Shown: positions 24,531 through 32,622, numbered from the stretch's first letter. The stretch: DNA of 64,000 nt from Haloplanus salinus (GCF_003336245.1 NZ_QPHM01000001.1:2298113-2362112); one strand, 5' to 3'. Numbers and translations: made by a program. Notes: generated by a model not told the origin, from the sequence alone.

Positions 24531-25075
24531 TGCTCGCGTTCGGGGAGTCATTTGACAGGCTTGATGCTGACTTAGATACCGTTGATTCTGAAAGCACCGT
24601 TCAGCACGCGGATACGCTGGCGGCGCTGGAAAAACTCGCTGAGCTCGTCGACGTGAATCACCGGGCGAACGAGTCGAAGGAAACCTACCGAATCCGCGTT
24701 ATCTCAGCGTACCAGGCGCTCACTTCTGAAGGTACGAAGAACGATATTCTCACTTCGGCGGCGACATTGCTCAATGTCGACGAGTCTACGCTGACAATTG
24801 AGGATACGTCGGAGGCGGGCGTTCTCAATCTCTCTATCCCCGAGTCGGCGCTGGATACGCTGGCTGTTTCTGAGACAGACTTCATTGAGAGTCTGGAAAA
24901 CCAGCTCGCGGCCTCGTACCGAATTACGTCGACAGTCGTAGGAACGCTGAAGTATATCTCTGAAGCTGACTATCTGGCTGGAACCTACGACACGACGAAG
25001 GGGTACGATCACCTCGATGTGGGCGGCGACCCGACCGGCGAGGGTGGAACATACTCTCGTCTTCTGAGCGACTGA
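24530..25075 (+). CDS. gpI-like baseplate protein, main part
   Basis: The 181-residue product (ATG 24530) begins MLAFGESFDRLDADLDTVD and continues with TLAALEKLAELVDVNHRANE, TYRIRVISAYQALTSEGTKN and a beta-rich C terminus, the pattern of gpI/tail-protein-I families that follow gpJ and link the baseplate to tail fibres. The start codon sits inside the stop of a 27-codon frame carrying the missing N terminus. The family normally includes that part, so this product may be made by reinitiation or the two may be one gene with a frameshift. Confidence 0.65.
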   Translation: MLAFGESFDRLDADLDTVDSESTVQHADTLAALEKLAELVDVNHRANESKETYRIRVISAYQALTSEGTKNDILTSAATLLNVDESTLTIEDTSEAGVLNLSIPESALDTLAVSETDFIESLENQLAASYRITSTVVGTLKYISEADYLAGTYDTTKGYDHLDVGGDPTGEGGTYSRLLSD

Positions 25076-25105
25076 CAACAGCGACTACTATCTCTCTTTC
25101 ACTAA

Positions 25106-25792
25106 ATGACGAACTACACTACGCTTCTTCAATCGTGGGGTGACTCCGGGGCGGCATACCCGAGCGGCTACTCCTACACCTACCAAGTCCCTCCGATTGA
25201 GGAGTACGACAACTTTGCGATGTACCACTCGATTGAGGCAATTCTCCACCTCATTGATTTGACGAACACTCGGCTGGATTCGTCGAGAAGCGCGGCGGCT
25301 CCCTCCTCTCCGACCGACGGACAGCTCTGGTGGGACACGACGAATGATGTGCTGAAGGTTTACGACGTGGACTACGCCGGATGGAAGCGCGTTGGCTCGA
25401 AGGCCGAGCTTGACGCCCACACCTCCGACACCACGAACCCGCACAGCGTGACGTACACTCAGGTTGGAGCGATTCAGGATGCCGCGGGTACAGTTGATGA
25501 ATCCCACCTCTCGTTCTCGGTCGCTACGCAGGCCGAGCTTGACGCCCACACGACGAGTACGGCTAACCCGCACTCGGTGACGGCGGCGCAGGTCGGAGCG
25601 TACACGACCTCTCAGGCCGACTCTAATTTCGCGGCGGCTGGTCACAATCACGACAGCCGGTACTACACGCAGTCGGCGGCTGACTCTCGGTACTACCAGC
25701 CTGACGGAAACGACTCGTTTGTTCTTGAAACTCGGACGACCGATCCTGCTTCTCCTGTTGTCGGTCAGATGTGGCTTCGGACTGATCTCTAA
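25106..25792 (+). CDS. Tail fibre with phage collar-type repeats
   Basis: A 228-residue protein. After an N-terminal baseplate-binding part (PIEEYDNFAMYHSIEAILHL; PTDGQLWWDTTNDVLKVYD) it has two copies of the fibre repeat ELDAHTSDTTNPHSVTYTQV / ELDAHTTSTANPHSVTAAQV, then GHNHDSRYYTQSAADSRYY, a typical trimeric fibre segment. DPASPVVGQMWLRTDL repeats the theme of the N-terminal GQLWWDT part. It is the shaft that carries the next gene's tip. The 30-bp gap upstream holds TATCTCTCTTTCACTAA. Confidence 0.8.
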   Translation: MTNYTTLLQSWGDSGAAYPSGYSYTYQVPPIEEYDNFAMYHSIEAILHLIDLTNTRLDSSRSAAAPSSPTDGQLWWDTTNDVLKVYDVDYAGWKRVGSKAELDAHTSDTTNPHSVTYTQVGAIQDAAGTVDESHLSFSVATQAELDAHTTSTANPHSVTAAQVGAYTTSQADSNFAAAGHNHDSRYYTQSAADSRYYQPDGNDSFVLETRTTDPASPVVGQMWLRTDL

Positions 25793-25797
25793 ATTCT

Positions 25798-26598
25798 ATG
25801 GCTAAAATTGGAACCATCAAATTAGACGACGGGACTACCGTTGATGTGTATGAAATTGCGGATAGTCCGTCTTCTCCGCTTCGTGTTGGTACGTCAAGTG
25901 GGGCAGGTGTTATCCCCACGTCTGATACGGGTAATCTTCCGGTAAAAGTCAATACGTCTTCGGGGGTAAAGAGGCTTCACCGGCCTACAACACAGACTAC
26001 TACGTTCTCGTATAGCACAAACTCGGTTCAGACGTGGACAGCACCCGAGACGCTTATTGGCACAGTCTCAATTAGCGTACTTGGTGCTGGTGGCGGTGGA
26101 TCGTGGTCCGAAGACGGTAGCCTTGGTGCAGACGGAAGGCCGGGAGGTAGAGTAGATGCAGATGTTACGCTAAACCCCGGAGAAACGCTCTACATCTATG
26201 CTCCGCAAGGTGGACAGGGAGCAACTTCTTCGCACGGAAGCGGAGGATGGGGCGCTCACAACGGGAACGGTGGAGGTGGCGCTGGTGAAGGTGCGACTGG
26301 TGGAGGTGGAGGTTCCGCAGAAGTTCGCATTGGTTCTGACTCTGATACGTCTGCAATTCTCTCCGGTGGTGGTGGCGAATCAGGTGACGCTCCTTACGAA
26401 TACGGAGGCGAAGGCGGTCAGCACTCTAATGAGGGTGGTCAAAGCGCGGGTACTGGTCTTGTAATTGATGGTAGCCGAGTAGTTAGTTCCACTATCACGA
26501 GTGGTGGCGGAGGGGCCGGAGGCGACGGCAGAACTGGTGGCGGCGCTCGTGCTGGTCGCGGTGGGAGCGGAAGCGTGGTATTAAACTACGTAGCATAA
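25798..26598 (+). CDS. Glycine-rich tail-tip adhesin
   Basis: The 266-residue protein has an N-terminal attachment part (KIGTIKLDDGTTVDVYEIAD), a beta segment (FSYSTNSVQTWTAPETLIGT) and from about residue 100 a glycine-rich domain (SVLGAGGGGSWSEDG, GGWGAHNGNGGGGAGEG, SGGGGAGGDGRTGGGARAG) ending in GSVVLNYVA. Such domains form polyglycine-II sandwiches in phage tip adhesins (S16/T2 gp38 type) and carry the receptor-contacting loops. The gene lies six bases after the fibre gene. It is likely the host-range determinant. Confidence 0.7.
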   Translation: MAKIGTIKLDDGTTVDVYEIADSPSSPLRVGTSSGAGVIPTSDTGNLPVKVNTSSGVKRLHRPTTQTTTFSYSTNSVQTWTAPETLIGTVSISVLGAGGGGSWSEDGSLGADGRPGGRVDADVTLNPGETLYIYAPQGGQGATSSHGSGGWGAHNGNGGGGAGEGATGGGGGSAEVRIGSDSDTSAILSGGGGESGDAPYEYGGEGGQHSNEGGQSAGTGLVIDGSRVVSSTITSGGGGAGGDGRTGGGARAGRGGSGSVVLNYVA

Positions 26599-26602
26599 TT
26601 CT

Positions 26603-27082
26603 ATGTCTAATCAAGCAGATTCGTTTTGGGAGTGGCTACGCACGTCGCTGTGGCCCGCTCTCGACGGTTGTCTCGGTGTTCGGTTTGTAGCGCCCGCGAA
26701 TAATCTCCAGTATGTCGGGACGATCCATATGCTCGAAGACGAGATCGAGGCGGTTCTCAGACAGCTCGGCTTCCGGCGTAACCCCGTGGCCTTCCTGAAA
26801 TCGAGGGCGTGGTCGCCGTTTGATGCCGATGGAATCAGCGAGGGCTCGTGGGTGTGGCGCTCCCCTCTACTCGCCCATCGACAACTCCACGTTACGTTGT
26901 TCGACAACGAGGACGACGGATCGTATGATGTGCTGGCTCATTGGGAGCTGAGTTGGATTCGACACCCGACCAAGCACTACCACTCGGAGGGGTTTGACCC
27001 GGTGGGTGGCCGCGAGGAGATGTATCGGCGGCTGGTTGGGGTGGATATTCACCCATTCGACCGCTACGGTATCATCAGGTAG
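26603..27082 (+). CDS. Hypothetical viral protein after tail-fibre genes
   Basis: A 159-residue Trp- and His-rich soluble protein (DSFWEWLRTSLWPALDG; SWVWRSPLLAHRQLHVTLFD; HWELSWIRHPTKHYHSEGFD). It is the last gene of the rightward block, five bases after the adhesin gene, and is followed by a T-rich terminator. No family recognised. Its place suggests a fibre-related or accessory function, but the conserved-looking Trp/His pattern could equally indicate an enzyme. Confidence 0.65.
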   Translation: MSNQADSFWEWLRTSLWPALDGCLGVRFVAPANNLQYVGTIHMLEDEIEAVLRQLGFRRNPVAFLKSRAWSPFDADGISEGSWVWRSPLLAHRQLHVTLFDNEDDGSYDVLAHWELSWIRHPTKHYHSEGFDPVGGREEMYRRLVGVDIHPFDRYGIIR

Positions 27083-27426
27083 CTGATAGTACTTGTTCCC
27101 ATTGGGAAAACAACTTTTTTGTAATTAGAACAGTATTCATTGAACTGTGGGGATACAATAGGCACCTCCCCCCTTCCCCTCCCCACGAGGCACCCCGTCC
27201 TCCCCATCCTTCACGATCATTAACGCTTCAGATTGGACTGTACTGTCGTCGAAGGCGGAGTTAATAGGAATATGTCTCGATGGTTTTCCCCGTCACAATG
27301 CTCTCAGAGGCCCGTATTTTGTTTCTGACAACGCTTGATTTCGGGCACTACGGGCTTTCTTCTTGCTTTTTCAGGTGCTGTTTTTGTACGCTAAAATAGG
27401 TGAGAAGTGCGGCGACTCTCGGGTGG
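27083..27426. other. Gene-free stretch between two convergent genes
   Basis: No gene is seen between the last virion gene and the end of the integrase. The stretch is notably AT-rich at first (27109-27150), then has a C-rich run (about 27160-27200), then T-rich tracts (27357-27392) that could stop the integrase transcript. Confidence 0.55.
27096..27120 (+). terminator. Terminator of the virion operon
   Basis: The palindrome TTCCC ATT GGGAA (27096-27108) is followed by a run of six T (27115-27120), 14 bp after the last stop codon of the block. Archaeal transcription stops at such T runs. Confidence 0.6.
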
Positions 27427-28572
27427 TCAGCCCATCCGGTCGAGCGCGTCTCTCCGTTCGTCGGCTGGTGCGCCGTCGTATTGCATCGTCGTTCGAGGGC
27501 TGTTGTGGCGGAGCTGTTCTTGCGCTGATTTCAGGTCGCGCTCGCTCACCATATGCGTCCCGACGGAGTGACGCAGGCTGTACCAGCTCATTTTTCTGTT
27601 CTCGTAGTCGATGCCGGCTTTGTCGCATAGCCGTCGGATCAGGGATCGGAGAGACTGACTACTGTATGGGTTATTTTCTCGGGTGAGCCACAGTAGGTCG
27701 GTGTCGTCGTACTCCGGGTAGTTCTCTCGTTCTTTCACCCACTCGGCCAGCCATTTGCTCGTGCGGCTTCTCAGCGGAACCTCCCAATTGTTTTGGTTTT
27801 TGCGGGAGTCTTCTCGTGGGATCAGGAGCCGGTCGTTGTCGAGATCGAGCCAGCCGGTGTGTGCTACTTCTACTTCGGACGGGCGGAGCCCTGCATCGAG
27901 GCTGACCCCGACGAGGCTGGCGATCTTCCATCCGCGTCGACGCTCGAAGTCGAGGGGCCGGATGTTCTTCTTTTTCTTTCGGAGTTTTTTGGCGAGGTGG
28001 GTTTTCCAGCGGTCGCGCTGTTCGGGTGACAGGTCGTTGTAGGCCGGGACGCTGGAGTAGTCGAGGGCGGCGTCGCGGATTTTGCCTCGTTCGTCTTTGG
28101 TGAGGAAGTCGGCGGGCTTGGTGACGGAGCTTTGACTCGGGAAGCCTCGTACTGGTTCCCACAGTTCGCCGCCGCGTTCCCAATGAATCCACTTGAAGTA
28201 GCGTTTGAGGGCGGATTCTACGGCGCGTCCGTGGGCTGTTGTGACTGATCTCTCGAAGGCGAGGTATTGGAGGTAGTCGTCGGCGTGTTCGTGGTCGATG
28301 TTGAGGGTGTAGCCTTCTTCTTCCTCCCATACCCATCGGAGCCAGAGGTCGGTTCGGTAGGCGGTGTTTTTGACGACGCCTTCTGCGAAGCCTGAGTCTC
28401 CGAGGTGTTCGGGTGCTTTCCCGGCGGTTTCGAGCCAGTAGAGGAAGGCGAGTCGGAAGTCTTCGTAGTCGACGAGTTGTTTGTCTGTGAGCTGGTCGCG
28501 GGTCGGGTTGGTGACGACAGGGTATTTTTCGCGGAGTTCGTCGTCCCGTTGAGTTACATTGCTTTCGGACAT
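27427..28572 (-). CDS. int: Tyrosine recombinase / integrase
   Basis: The 381-residue protein has an N-terminal SAM-like core-binding domain (about 40-145) and a C-terminal catalytic domain with Arg in SLDAGLRPSEVEV, the box WYSLRHSVGTHM (Tyr replaces the usual first His; Arg and second His are present) and the end LRHNSPRTTMQYDGA with the nucleophilic Tyr. It should integrate and excise the virus at the adjacent tRNA-Glu. The basic segment KKLRKKKKNIRPL lies between the two domains. It is transcribed towards the virion genes, starts 70 bp from the tRNA fragment, and shares the composition of the virus rather than of the host. Confidence 0.92.
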   Translation of the reverse strand: MSESNVTQRDDELREKYPVVTNPTRDQLTDKQLVDYEDFRLAFLYWLETAGKAPEHLGDSGFAEGVVKNTAYRTDLWLRWVWEEEEGYTLNIDHEHADDYLQYLAFERSVTTAHGRAVESALKRYFKWIHWERGGELWEPVRGFPSQSSVTKPADFLTKDERGKIRDAALDYSSVPAYNDLSPEQRDRWKTHLAKKLRKKKKNIRPLDFERRRGWKIASLVGVSLDAGLRPSEVEVAHTGWLDLDNDRLLIPREDSRKNQNNWEVPLRSRTSKWLAEWVKERENYPEYDDTDLLWLTRENNPYSSQSLRSLIRRLCDKAGIDYENRKMSWYSLRHSVGTHMVSERDLKSAQEQLRHNSPRTTMQYDGAPADERRDALDRMG

Positions 28573-28642
28573 AGCGGGATGGTTTCTCCCGCGAACGTCG
28601 AGAAATGGTGCTTAGCCCGGTGATTTCGCCGGTCCCGGCGGG

Positions 28643-28702
28643 TGGCGCTCCGTCGCCAGCCGTGAGAGGGCAATATGATTGGCCGGACTACACTATCGGA
28701 GC
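28643..28702 (-). tRNA. Chimeric/truncated tRNA-Glu(CTC) lacking the T arm; provirus junction
   Basis: On the minus strand from 28702: acceptor GCTCCGA, D arm GTGTAGTCCGGCCAATCAT, then TTGCC, loop CTCTCAC with anticodon CTC, GGC. This is the 5' half of a haloarchaeal tRNA-Glu. It continues TGGCGAC and at once GGAGCGCCA, which can pair with the 5' acceptor and includes CCA. The anticodon stem is mismatched (TTGCC against GGCTG), and variable loop plus T arm are missing. Crossover within the anticodon region with a viral attP would explain this. It probably does not yield a working tRNA. Confidence 0.7.
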
Positions 28703-28836
28703 GTCACCGCATCACGATCGAAGGGGTGCCGATATTTAAACGCAACTATCTCGGTCGTCCGTGCGGACGACACACACGTCACTGGAGTGTGGCGACTATA
28801 GTATGAAGGGCCTCCGGGCCGTCGGATCGCACGAAC

Positions 28837-29568
28837 ATGAGTCTCGACGACAGTGCGACCATCGTCACGGGTGCCAGTTCGGGAATCGGGGAAGCGACCG
28901 CACACGAGTTCGCGAGCCGCGGTGCGCGGGTTGCCCTCGCGGCCCGGAGCGAGGACCGACTGACCTCGATTGCGGCCGACCTCGAGACGGAGTACGGCGC
29001 CGAGACGCTCGTGGTACCGACGGACGTTCGCGACGAGGCGGCCGTCGAGGATCTGGTCGACACCGTCGCGGCGGAGTGGGACGGCCTCGACGTTCTCGTC
29101 AACAACGCCGGTCTGGGCCGCGGCGGCGACGTGGCCGACCTGTCGACGGAGGACTACCGTGCGATGATGGACACCAACGTCGACGGCGTCTTCTTCGCGA
29201 CGCGGGCGGCGCTTCCCCACCTCGCGGCGTCGGACGGCAACCTGATCTTCGTCGGGAGTTTCGCAGGGCAGTACCCCCGTCCGGGGAACCCCGTCTACTC
29301 GGCGACGAAGTGGTGGGTGCGGGGTTTCGCTCACGGCGTCGAAGGGCAGTCCGGGCCGGACGGCGTCGGCGTCACCGTCGTCAACCCGACGGAGGTGCGG
29401 ACGGAGTTCGGCGGGGCGGACGGCGACTCCTTCGCCGAACGCTTCGAACCGGGTGAGGTGAGCGAACCCGAGGAGATCGCGGACGCCATCGGCTTCGCCG
29501 CCGCTCAAGACCACTCGACGGTCCACGAGATCGACGTGTACCGCCGCGACAAGTTCGAAGGGTGGTAG
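28837..29568 (+). CDS. SDR-family NAD(P)-dependent oxidoreductase
   Basis: A classical short-chain dehydrogenase of 243 residues: cofactor motif TGASSGIG (about 11-18), NNAG (about 88-91), a catalytic Ser in GSFAGQYPRPG and the Y-x-x-x-K motif YSATK (about 152-156). Substrate unknown; the family covers 3-hydroxyacyl, sugar and alcohol substrates. The C terminus DVYRRDKFEGW is typical of haloarchaeal members. It is the first chromosomal gene beyond the provirus junction and stands alone. Confidence 0.9.
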   Translation: MSLDDSATIVTGASSGIGEATAHEFASRGARVALAARSEDRLTSIAADLETEYGAETLVVPTDVRDEAAVEDLVDTVAAEWDGLDVLVNNAGLGRGGDVADLSTEDYRAMMDTNVDGVFFATRAALPHLAASDGNLIFVGSFAGQYPRPGNPVYSATKWWVRGFAHGVEGQSGPDGVGVTVVNPTEVRTEFGGADGDSFAERFEPGEVSEPEEIADAIGFAAAQDHSTVHEIDVYRRDKFEGW

Positions 29569-29773
29569 CCGTCGGTCGTCCGGGTCGACCGTCGCCGGGT
29601 GCCGGTACCTCGTGGCGGTCTCAGGCATCGACTCCCCTTACTCGGCTCCGTACCGGGTCCGTGATGTGGTGAGCGGACGGTCCTCGACCGCCACGCGCCG
29701 CTCCCCCTCGTGATCGTGTCGAACGTATCGACCCGCCCCGTCGCGGCGGTTCGAACGAGAACGGACGGCGGGC

Positions 29774-30088
29774 TTACCAGAACGCGATCCGCTTGTCGAT
29801 GCTCGTACACTGCCAGGTCCAGGCCCACCCGCAGATCGAGCCGTCTGCGTCGAGTGTCTTCTTCCGCCAGTCGGCGACGAACGTCATCTTACCTTTGACT
29901 GCCGGTAACTCGAACGCTCCGGTGCCACTGGTCTTTCCTCCGGGTTTCTCCTCCAACCTCAGCTGTTCGACCCGCTCACCGAACGCGACGACGCTGATCT
30001 CGAGATATTCGTCTCTGAGGATAACGTCGGCAGTGACGCCCACGTACAGCGGAACGTGCCAGGACTGCCCTTCTTCACCCTCGAACAC
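29774..30088 (-). CDS. Hypothetical haloarchaeal protein (start uncertain)
   Basis: The reading frame ending at 29774 has a convincing last ~100 residues (EEGQSWHVPLYVGVTADVIL, EYLEISVVAFGERVEQLRLE, MTFVADWRKK, WAWTWQC, KRIAFW), beta-rich and Trp-rich, but no ATG. I give the GTG at 30088; a GTG at 30184 that overlaps the upstream gene would add 32 residues (VVQAALLIVRGWPRPF). Upstream of that the frame becomes Arg-rich and is not coding. Function unknown. Confidence 0.5.
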   Translation of the reverse strand: MFEGEEGQSWHVPLYVGVTADVILRDEYLEISVVAFGERVEQLRLEEKPGGKTSGTGAFELPAVKGKMTFVADWRKKTLDADGSICGWAWTWQCTSIDKRIAFW

Positions 30089-30162
30089 GGACGGCCCCGT
30101 CGTCGGTCCGGAGACACTCCGCGGTCCCGATCCGCTGAACGGTCGCGGCCATCCCCGGACGA

Positions 30163-30426
30163 TCAGGAGAGCTGCCTGGACCACCAGTGCAGCCAGTCCG
30201 CAAGCGGGCCGCGAATGCCTTCGACGTGGACGCGGACGGTCCCGTCGAGATGCCACCGTGCGAACTCCGCCCCCGAGTCCATCCGTAGGGGAACGTCGAC
30301 GGTCACTTCTTCGAACGTACACTCCAAGTCCTCTTCGCGGTCGATGGCCGTATCGAGCACGTCGTCGACGACGTCGAGCCACGTCTGTCCTTCGGCGACG
30401 GACCGATCGGACGGTTCCTTCGACAT
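30163..30426 (-). CDS. Small acidic hypothetical protein
   Basis: An 87-residue, acidic protein (VVDDVLDTAIDREEDLECTF; FEEVTVDVPLRMDSGAEFAR) with strands that end in LADWLHWWSRQL. Composition is typical of haloarchaeal cytoplasmic proteins. It precedes the hypothetical gene at 29774-30088 in the same direction and may form a two-gene operon with it. No family recognised. Confidence 0.6.
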   Translation of the reverse strand: MSKEPSDRSVAEGQTWLDVVDDVLDTAIDREEDLECTFEEVTVDVPLRMDSGAEFARWHLDGTVRVHVEGIRGPLADWLHWWSRQLS

Positions 30427-30510
30427 CGTCTAAACGGATTCACGGGGTCGGCTTGTATCTTCGCACCGCGTCGTGCGAAGCGTTTTGACGACCCGTGCCG
30501 ACGTGTCATT

Positions 30511-31185
30511 ATGTCGACCCCCGAATCCGGTGGCGGCCTTCGCCGGTTGGTCGAACGACGCCGACCCAACGCGATCCTCGGGTGGTCGTTCGTGGTCGTG
30601 CTCTGTCTGACCGGCGTCGGAGCGGTTCTCGGCGGCCGCCCCCTCTGGGCTGGGTTTACCCTGACGCTCGTCGGCCTCGCCGTCGCTCCGGCCGCTGCGT
30701 TCCGGAAACCGGACGCGATGCTGCCGTGGGAGGTGTTAGCCCTCGCTTCCGTCCCCTCGTTGGGTCGACTCCTCGTCGCCGGGCAGACCGTCGGCGGCGT
30801 CACGCTCACCGGTCGCATCACGTCGTACGTCGCCGTCGCGGCCGCGGCGCTCATCCTCGCGGTCGAACTCGACGTGTTCACGCCCGTCCGGATGAGCGAC
30901 TCCTTCGCAGTGGTGTTCGTCGCCATCGCCACCGTCGCCACGGCGGGGCTGTGGGCCGAAGTCCGGTGGCTCTCCGACAGCCTCTTCGGAACCGCGTTCC
31001 TGCTCGACGGCCGCCCCGAACGCGTCATCGAGGAGGCGCTCATGTGGGATTTCGTCGCCGCGACCGTCGCCGGGGTCGTCGCCGGCGTGCTTTTCGAACT
31101 CTACTTCCGCCGCTACGCGGACACGACGCCACGGTATCCGGTCGATGCTGGTAGCAAACGACGGGAGCAGGGGGGTGAGCCGTGA
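30511..31185 (+). CDS. Multi-pass membrane protein
   Basis: A 224-residue protein with about six hydrophobic segments (ILGWSFVVVLCLTGVGAVLG; LWAGFTLTLVGLAVAPAAAF; YVAVAAAALILAVELDVF; SFAVVFVAIATVATAGLWAE; VAATVAGVVAGVLFELYF). It overlaps the next membrane-protein gene (GTGATG at 31182-31187) and the two resemble each other in layout (Phe-rich last helix near a conserved Glu), so they are probably an interacting pair. The substrate is unknown. Confidence 0.75.
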   Translation: MSTPESGGGLRRLVERRRPNAILGWSFVVVLCLTGVGAVLGGRPLWAGFTLTLVGLAVAPAAAFRKPDAMLPWEVLALASVPSLGRLLVAGQTVGGVTLTGRITSYVAVAAAALILAVELDVFTPVRMSDSFAVVFVAIATVATAGLWAEVRWLSDSLFGTAFLLDGRPERVIEEALMWDFVAATVAGVVAGVLFELYFRRYADTTPRYPVDAGSKRREQGGEP

Positions 31186-31844
31186 TGCGCGTCCGCGACC
31201 GGATCGGCCTCACCGACCGCCGACAACGACAGCTCACGCGGGCGATGCAGGTGTCGCTGCTCGTGTTGATCGGCCTGGGCCTCGAACGGGGGTCGCTCGG
31301 CATCGTCGTCAACGCGACCATCGGTCTCGGGGTGACCCAACTCCCTGCCGTCCTCGAACGCGACTACCACATCCCGATGGACTCCGCGCTGACACTCTGG
31401 ATCACCGCGGCCGTCTTCCTCCACGCGCTGGGGACGGCCGGCCTCCCCGGCGCCGAGACCAACTTCTACCGGAGCATCCCGTGGTGGGACCACCTGACGC
31501 ATACGCTGTCCTCCTCCATCGTCGCCGCCGCGGGCTACGCCACGGCCCGCGCTGTCGAGGTTCACTCCGACGCCGTCTCCCTCCCCGACCGGTTCATGTT
31601 CGTGTTCATCCTGCTGTTCGTCCTCGCCTTCGGCGTCTTCTGGGAAGTCATCGAGTTCGCGGTGGCGGGCGCCGCCACGCTCTCCGGGACGCCGGCCGTC
31701 CTCGTGCAGTACGGCCTCGAGGATACGATGCTCGACCTTCTTTTCGATACGCTCGGCGGCGTCGTGGTCGCGGTGTGGGGAACGGCCCACCTGACGGACG
31801 TGGTCGGTGCGCTCGCGGACCGACTCGACCGGCCGGAGGGGTGA
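31185..31844 (+). CDS. DUF2238/YjdF-like membrane protein
   Basis: A 219-residue membrane protein. The pattern SIPWWDHLTHTLSSSIVAA, then FGVFWEVIEFAV and YGLEDTMLDLLFDTLGGVVV is that of the DUF2238 (YjdF) family, integral membrane proteins of unknown function with conserved Asp, His and Glu residues inside the helices. It starts within the stop of the previous gene (GTG 31182 or ATG 31185), so both are cotranslated. Confidence 0.75.
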   Translation: MRVRDRIGLTDRRQRQLTRAMQVSLLVLIGLGLERGSLGIVVNATIGLGVTQLPAVLERDYHIPMDSALTLWITAAVFLHALGTAGLPGAETNFYRSIPWWDHLTHTLSSSIVAAAGYATARAVEVHSDAVSLPDRFMFVFILLFVLAFGVFWEVIEFAVAGAATLSGTPAVLVQYGLEDTMLDLLFDTLGGVVVAVWGTAHLTDVVGALADRLDRPEG

Positions 31845-32381
31845 TCAGGCGTCTCGGGTCCGTTCCCGCGTCACTTGGAGGACGGAGATGGCGACGAACG
31901 CCGCGCACGCGACGGCGGCGTAGCCGAATCCGGGCACCGACGCGAACGGCCGAACGCCGAGCGCTGCTAGCCCGACCGGCACCGCGACGACGGCGGCGAC
32001 GGCGAGATACCACCGCCACCACCGACGCTGCCGCCGATCCGCATCGGCGACGAGATACGGGAGGCAGCTCTCCGCTCCCGCCGCGAGTTCGATCCGTCCC
32101 GCCCGCCGGTCGTACGAGATGATGTTCCGGTCGGCGAGTTTGGGCAGGTGCATCTGATAGAGCGCCGTCTGCACCCGCTTGCGCTGTTTGTACGTCACCG
32201 CCGCCGGTTCACAGTCGTTCTCGATCGCGGCGATGTGTTCGCTCAGGTCGCGGAGATCCACCGGTCCCTCGTGCTCGCGGAGGTGGTGAATCACCTCGCG
32301 ACGTCGCTCGTTACGCAGCATCGAGAACAGGTCGTCTCGCGACAGGTCGGCTGGCTCGGGGCTGCTGAGTTGTGGCTCCAT
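31845..32381 (-). CDS. Winged-helix regulator with C-terminal membrane anchor (DUF7344-type)
   Basis: The first 110 residues form a haloarchaeal winged-helix domain: DDLFSMLRNERRREVIHHL, then EPAAVTYKQRKRVQTALYQM and HLPKLADRNIISYDRRAG, the type called DUF7344. Two hydrophobic segments follow (WYLAVAAVVAVPVGLAALG; FGYAAVACAAFVAISVLQV). Membrane-tethered regulators of this kind are frequent in haloarchaea. It converges on the preceding membrane-protein pair, its stop lying directly next to theirs. Confidence 0.75.
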   Translation of the reverse strand: MEPQLSSPEPADLSRDDLFSMLRNERRREVIHHLREHEGPVDLRDLSEHIAAIENDCEPAAVTYKQRKRVQTALYQMHLPKLADRNIISYDRRAGRIELAAGAESCLPYLVADADRRQRRWWRWYLAVAAVVAVPVGLAALGVRPFASVPGFGYAAVACAAFVAISVLQVTRERTRDA

Positions 32382-32613
32382 CCGTCAGCTCAGCCGTTCG
32401 TCCTCCGCCGTTGCCGGGCCCCCCGCACGCCGGCGTTCGCCGGCGTTCGTCACGTCCGCGGCCCCTCTTTCCGCGCCGGTGCCCCCCATCCACCCGCGCC
32501 GGCGTTCGTCCGGATGCTGCGCCACCGCGCGTGATGGACGGTACACTCGATACACTTCCGCCAACACGCTGTTATATGTTGTGGCTGCCGCCGGCCGATT
32601 CGTGGCGGACGTG

Positions 32614-32622
32614 CATTTAAGA
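32614..32622 (+). promoter_or_regulatory. TATA-like promoter of the dodecin gene
   Basis: CATTTAAGA lies about 35 bp before the ATG at 32653 in a GC-rich intergenic region, consistent with an archaeal promoter giving a very short leader. Confidence 0.4.

Larger units (their letters stand above)
1..28643. mobile_element. Integrated contractile-tailed halovirus (right part of a provirus)
   Basis: A continuous set of virion genes (terminase, portal, capsid, sheath, tube, tape measure, baseplate, fibres) is followed by a convergent tyrosine integrase and then a tRNA-Glu fragment next to ordinary chromosomal genes. Base composition drops visibly compared with the host part to the right. The left end is not in the window; the minus-strand gene at 1-776 runs off the edge, so replication and regulatory genes probably lie to the left. 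Whether the element is still inducible cannot be told. One gene (24447-25075) appears split by a frame change. Confidence 0.88.

Noticed and set aside
28837-30430. Region right of the tRNA considered part of the provirus
   Set aside because: Base composition and acidic protein character match the host, the SDR gene is chromosomal in type, and the integrase is adjacent to the tRNA on the other side.
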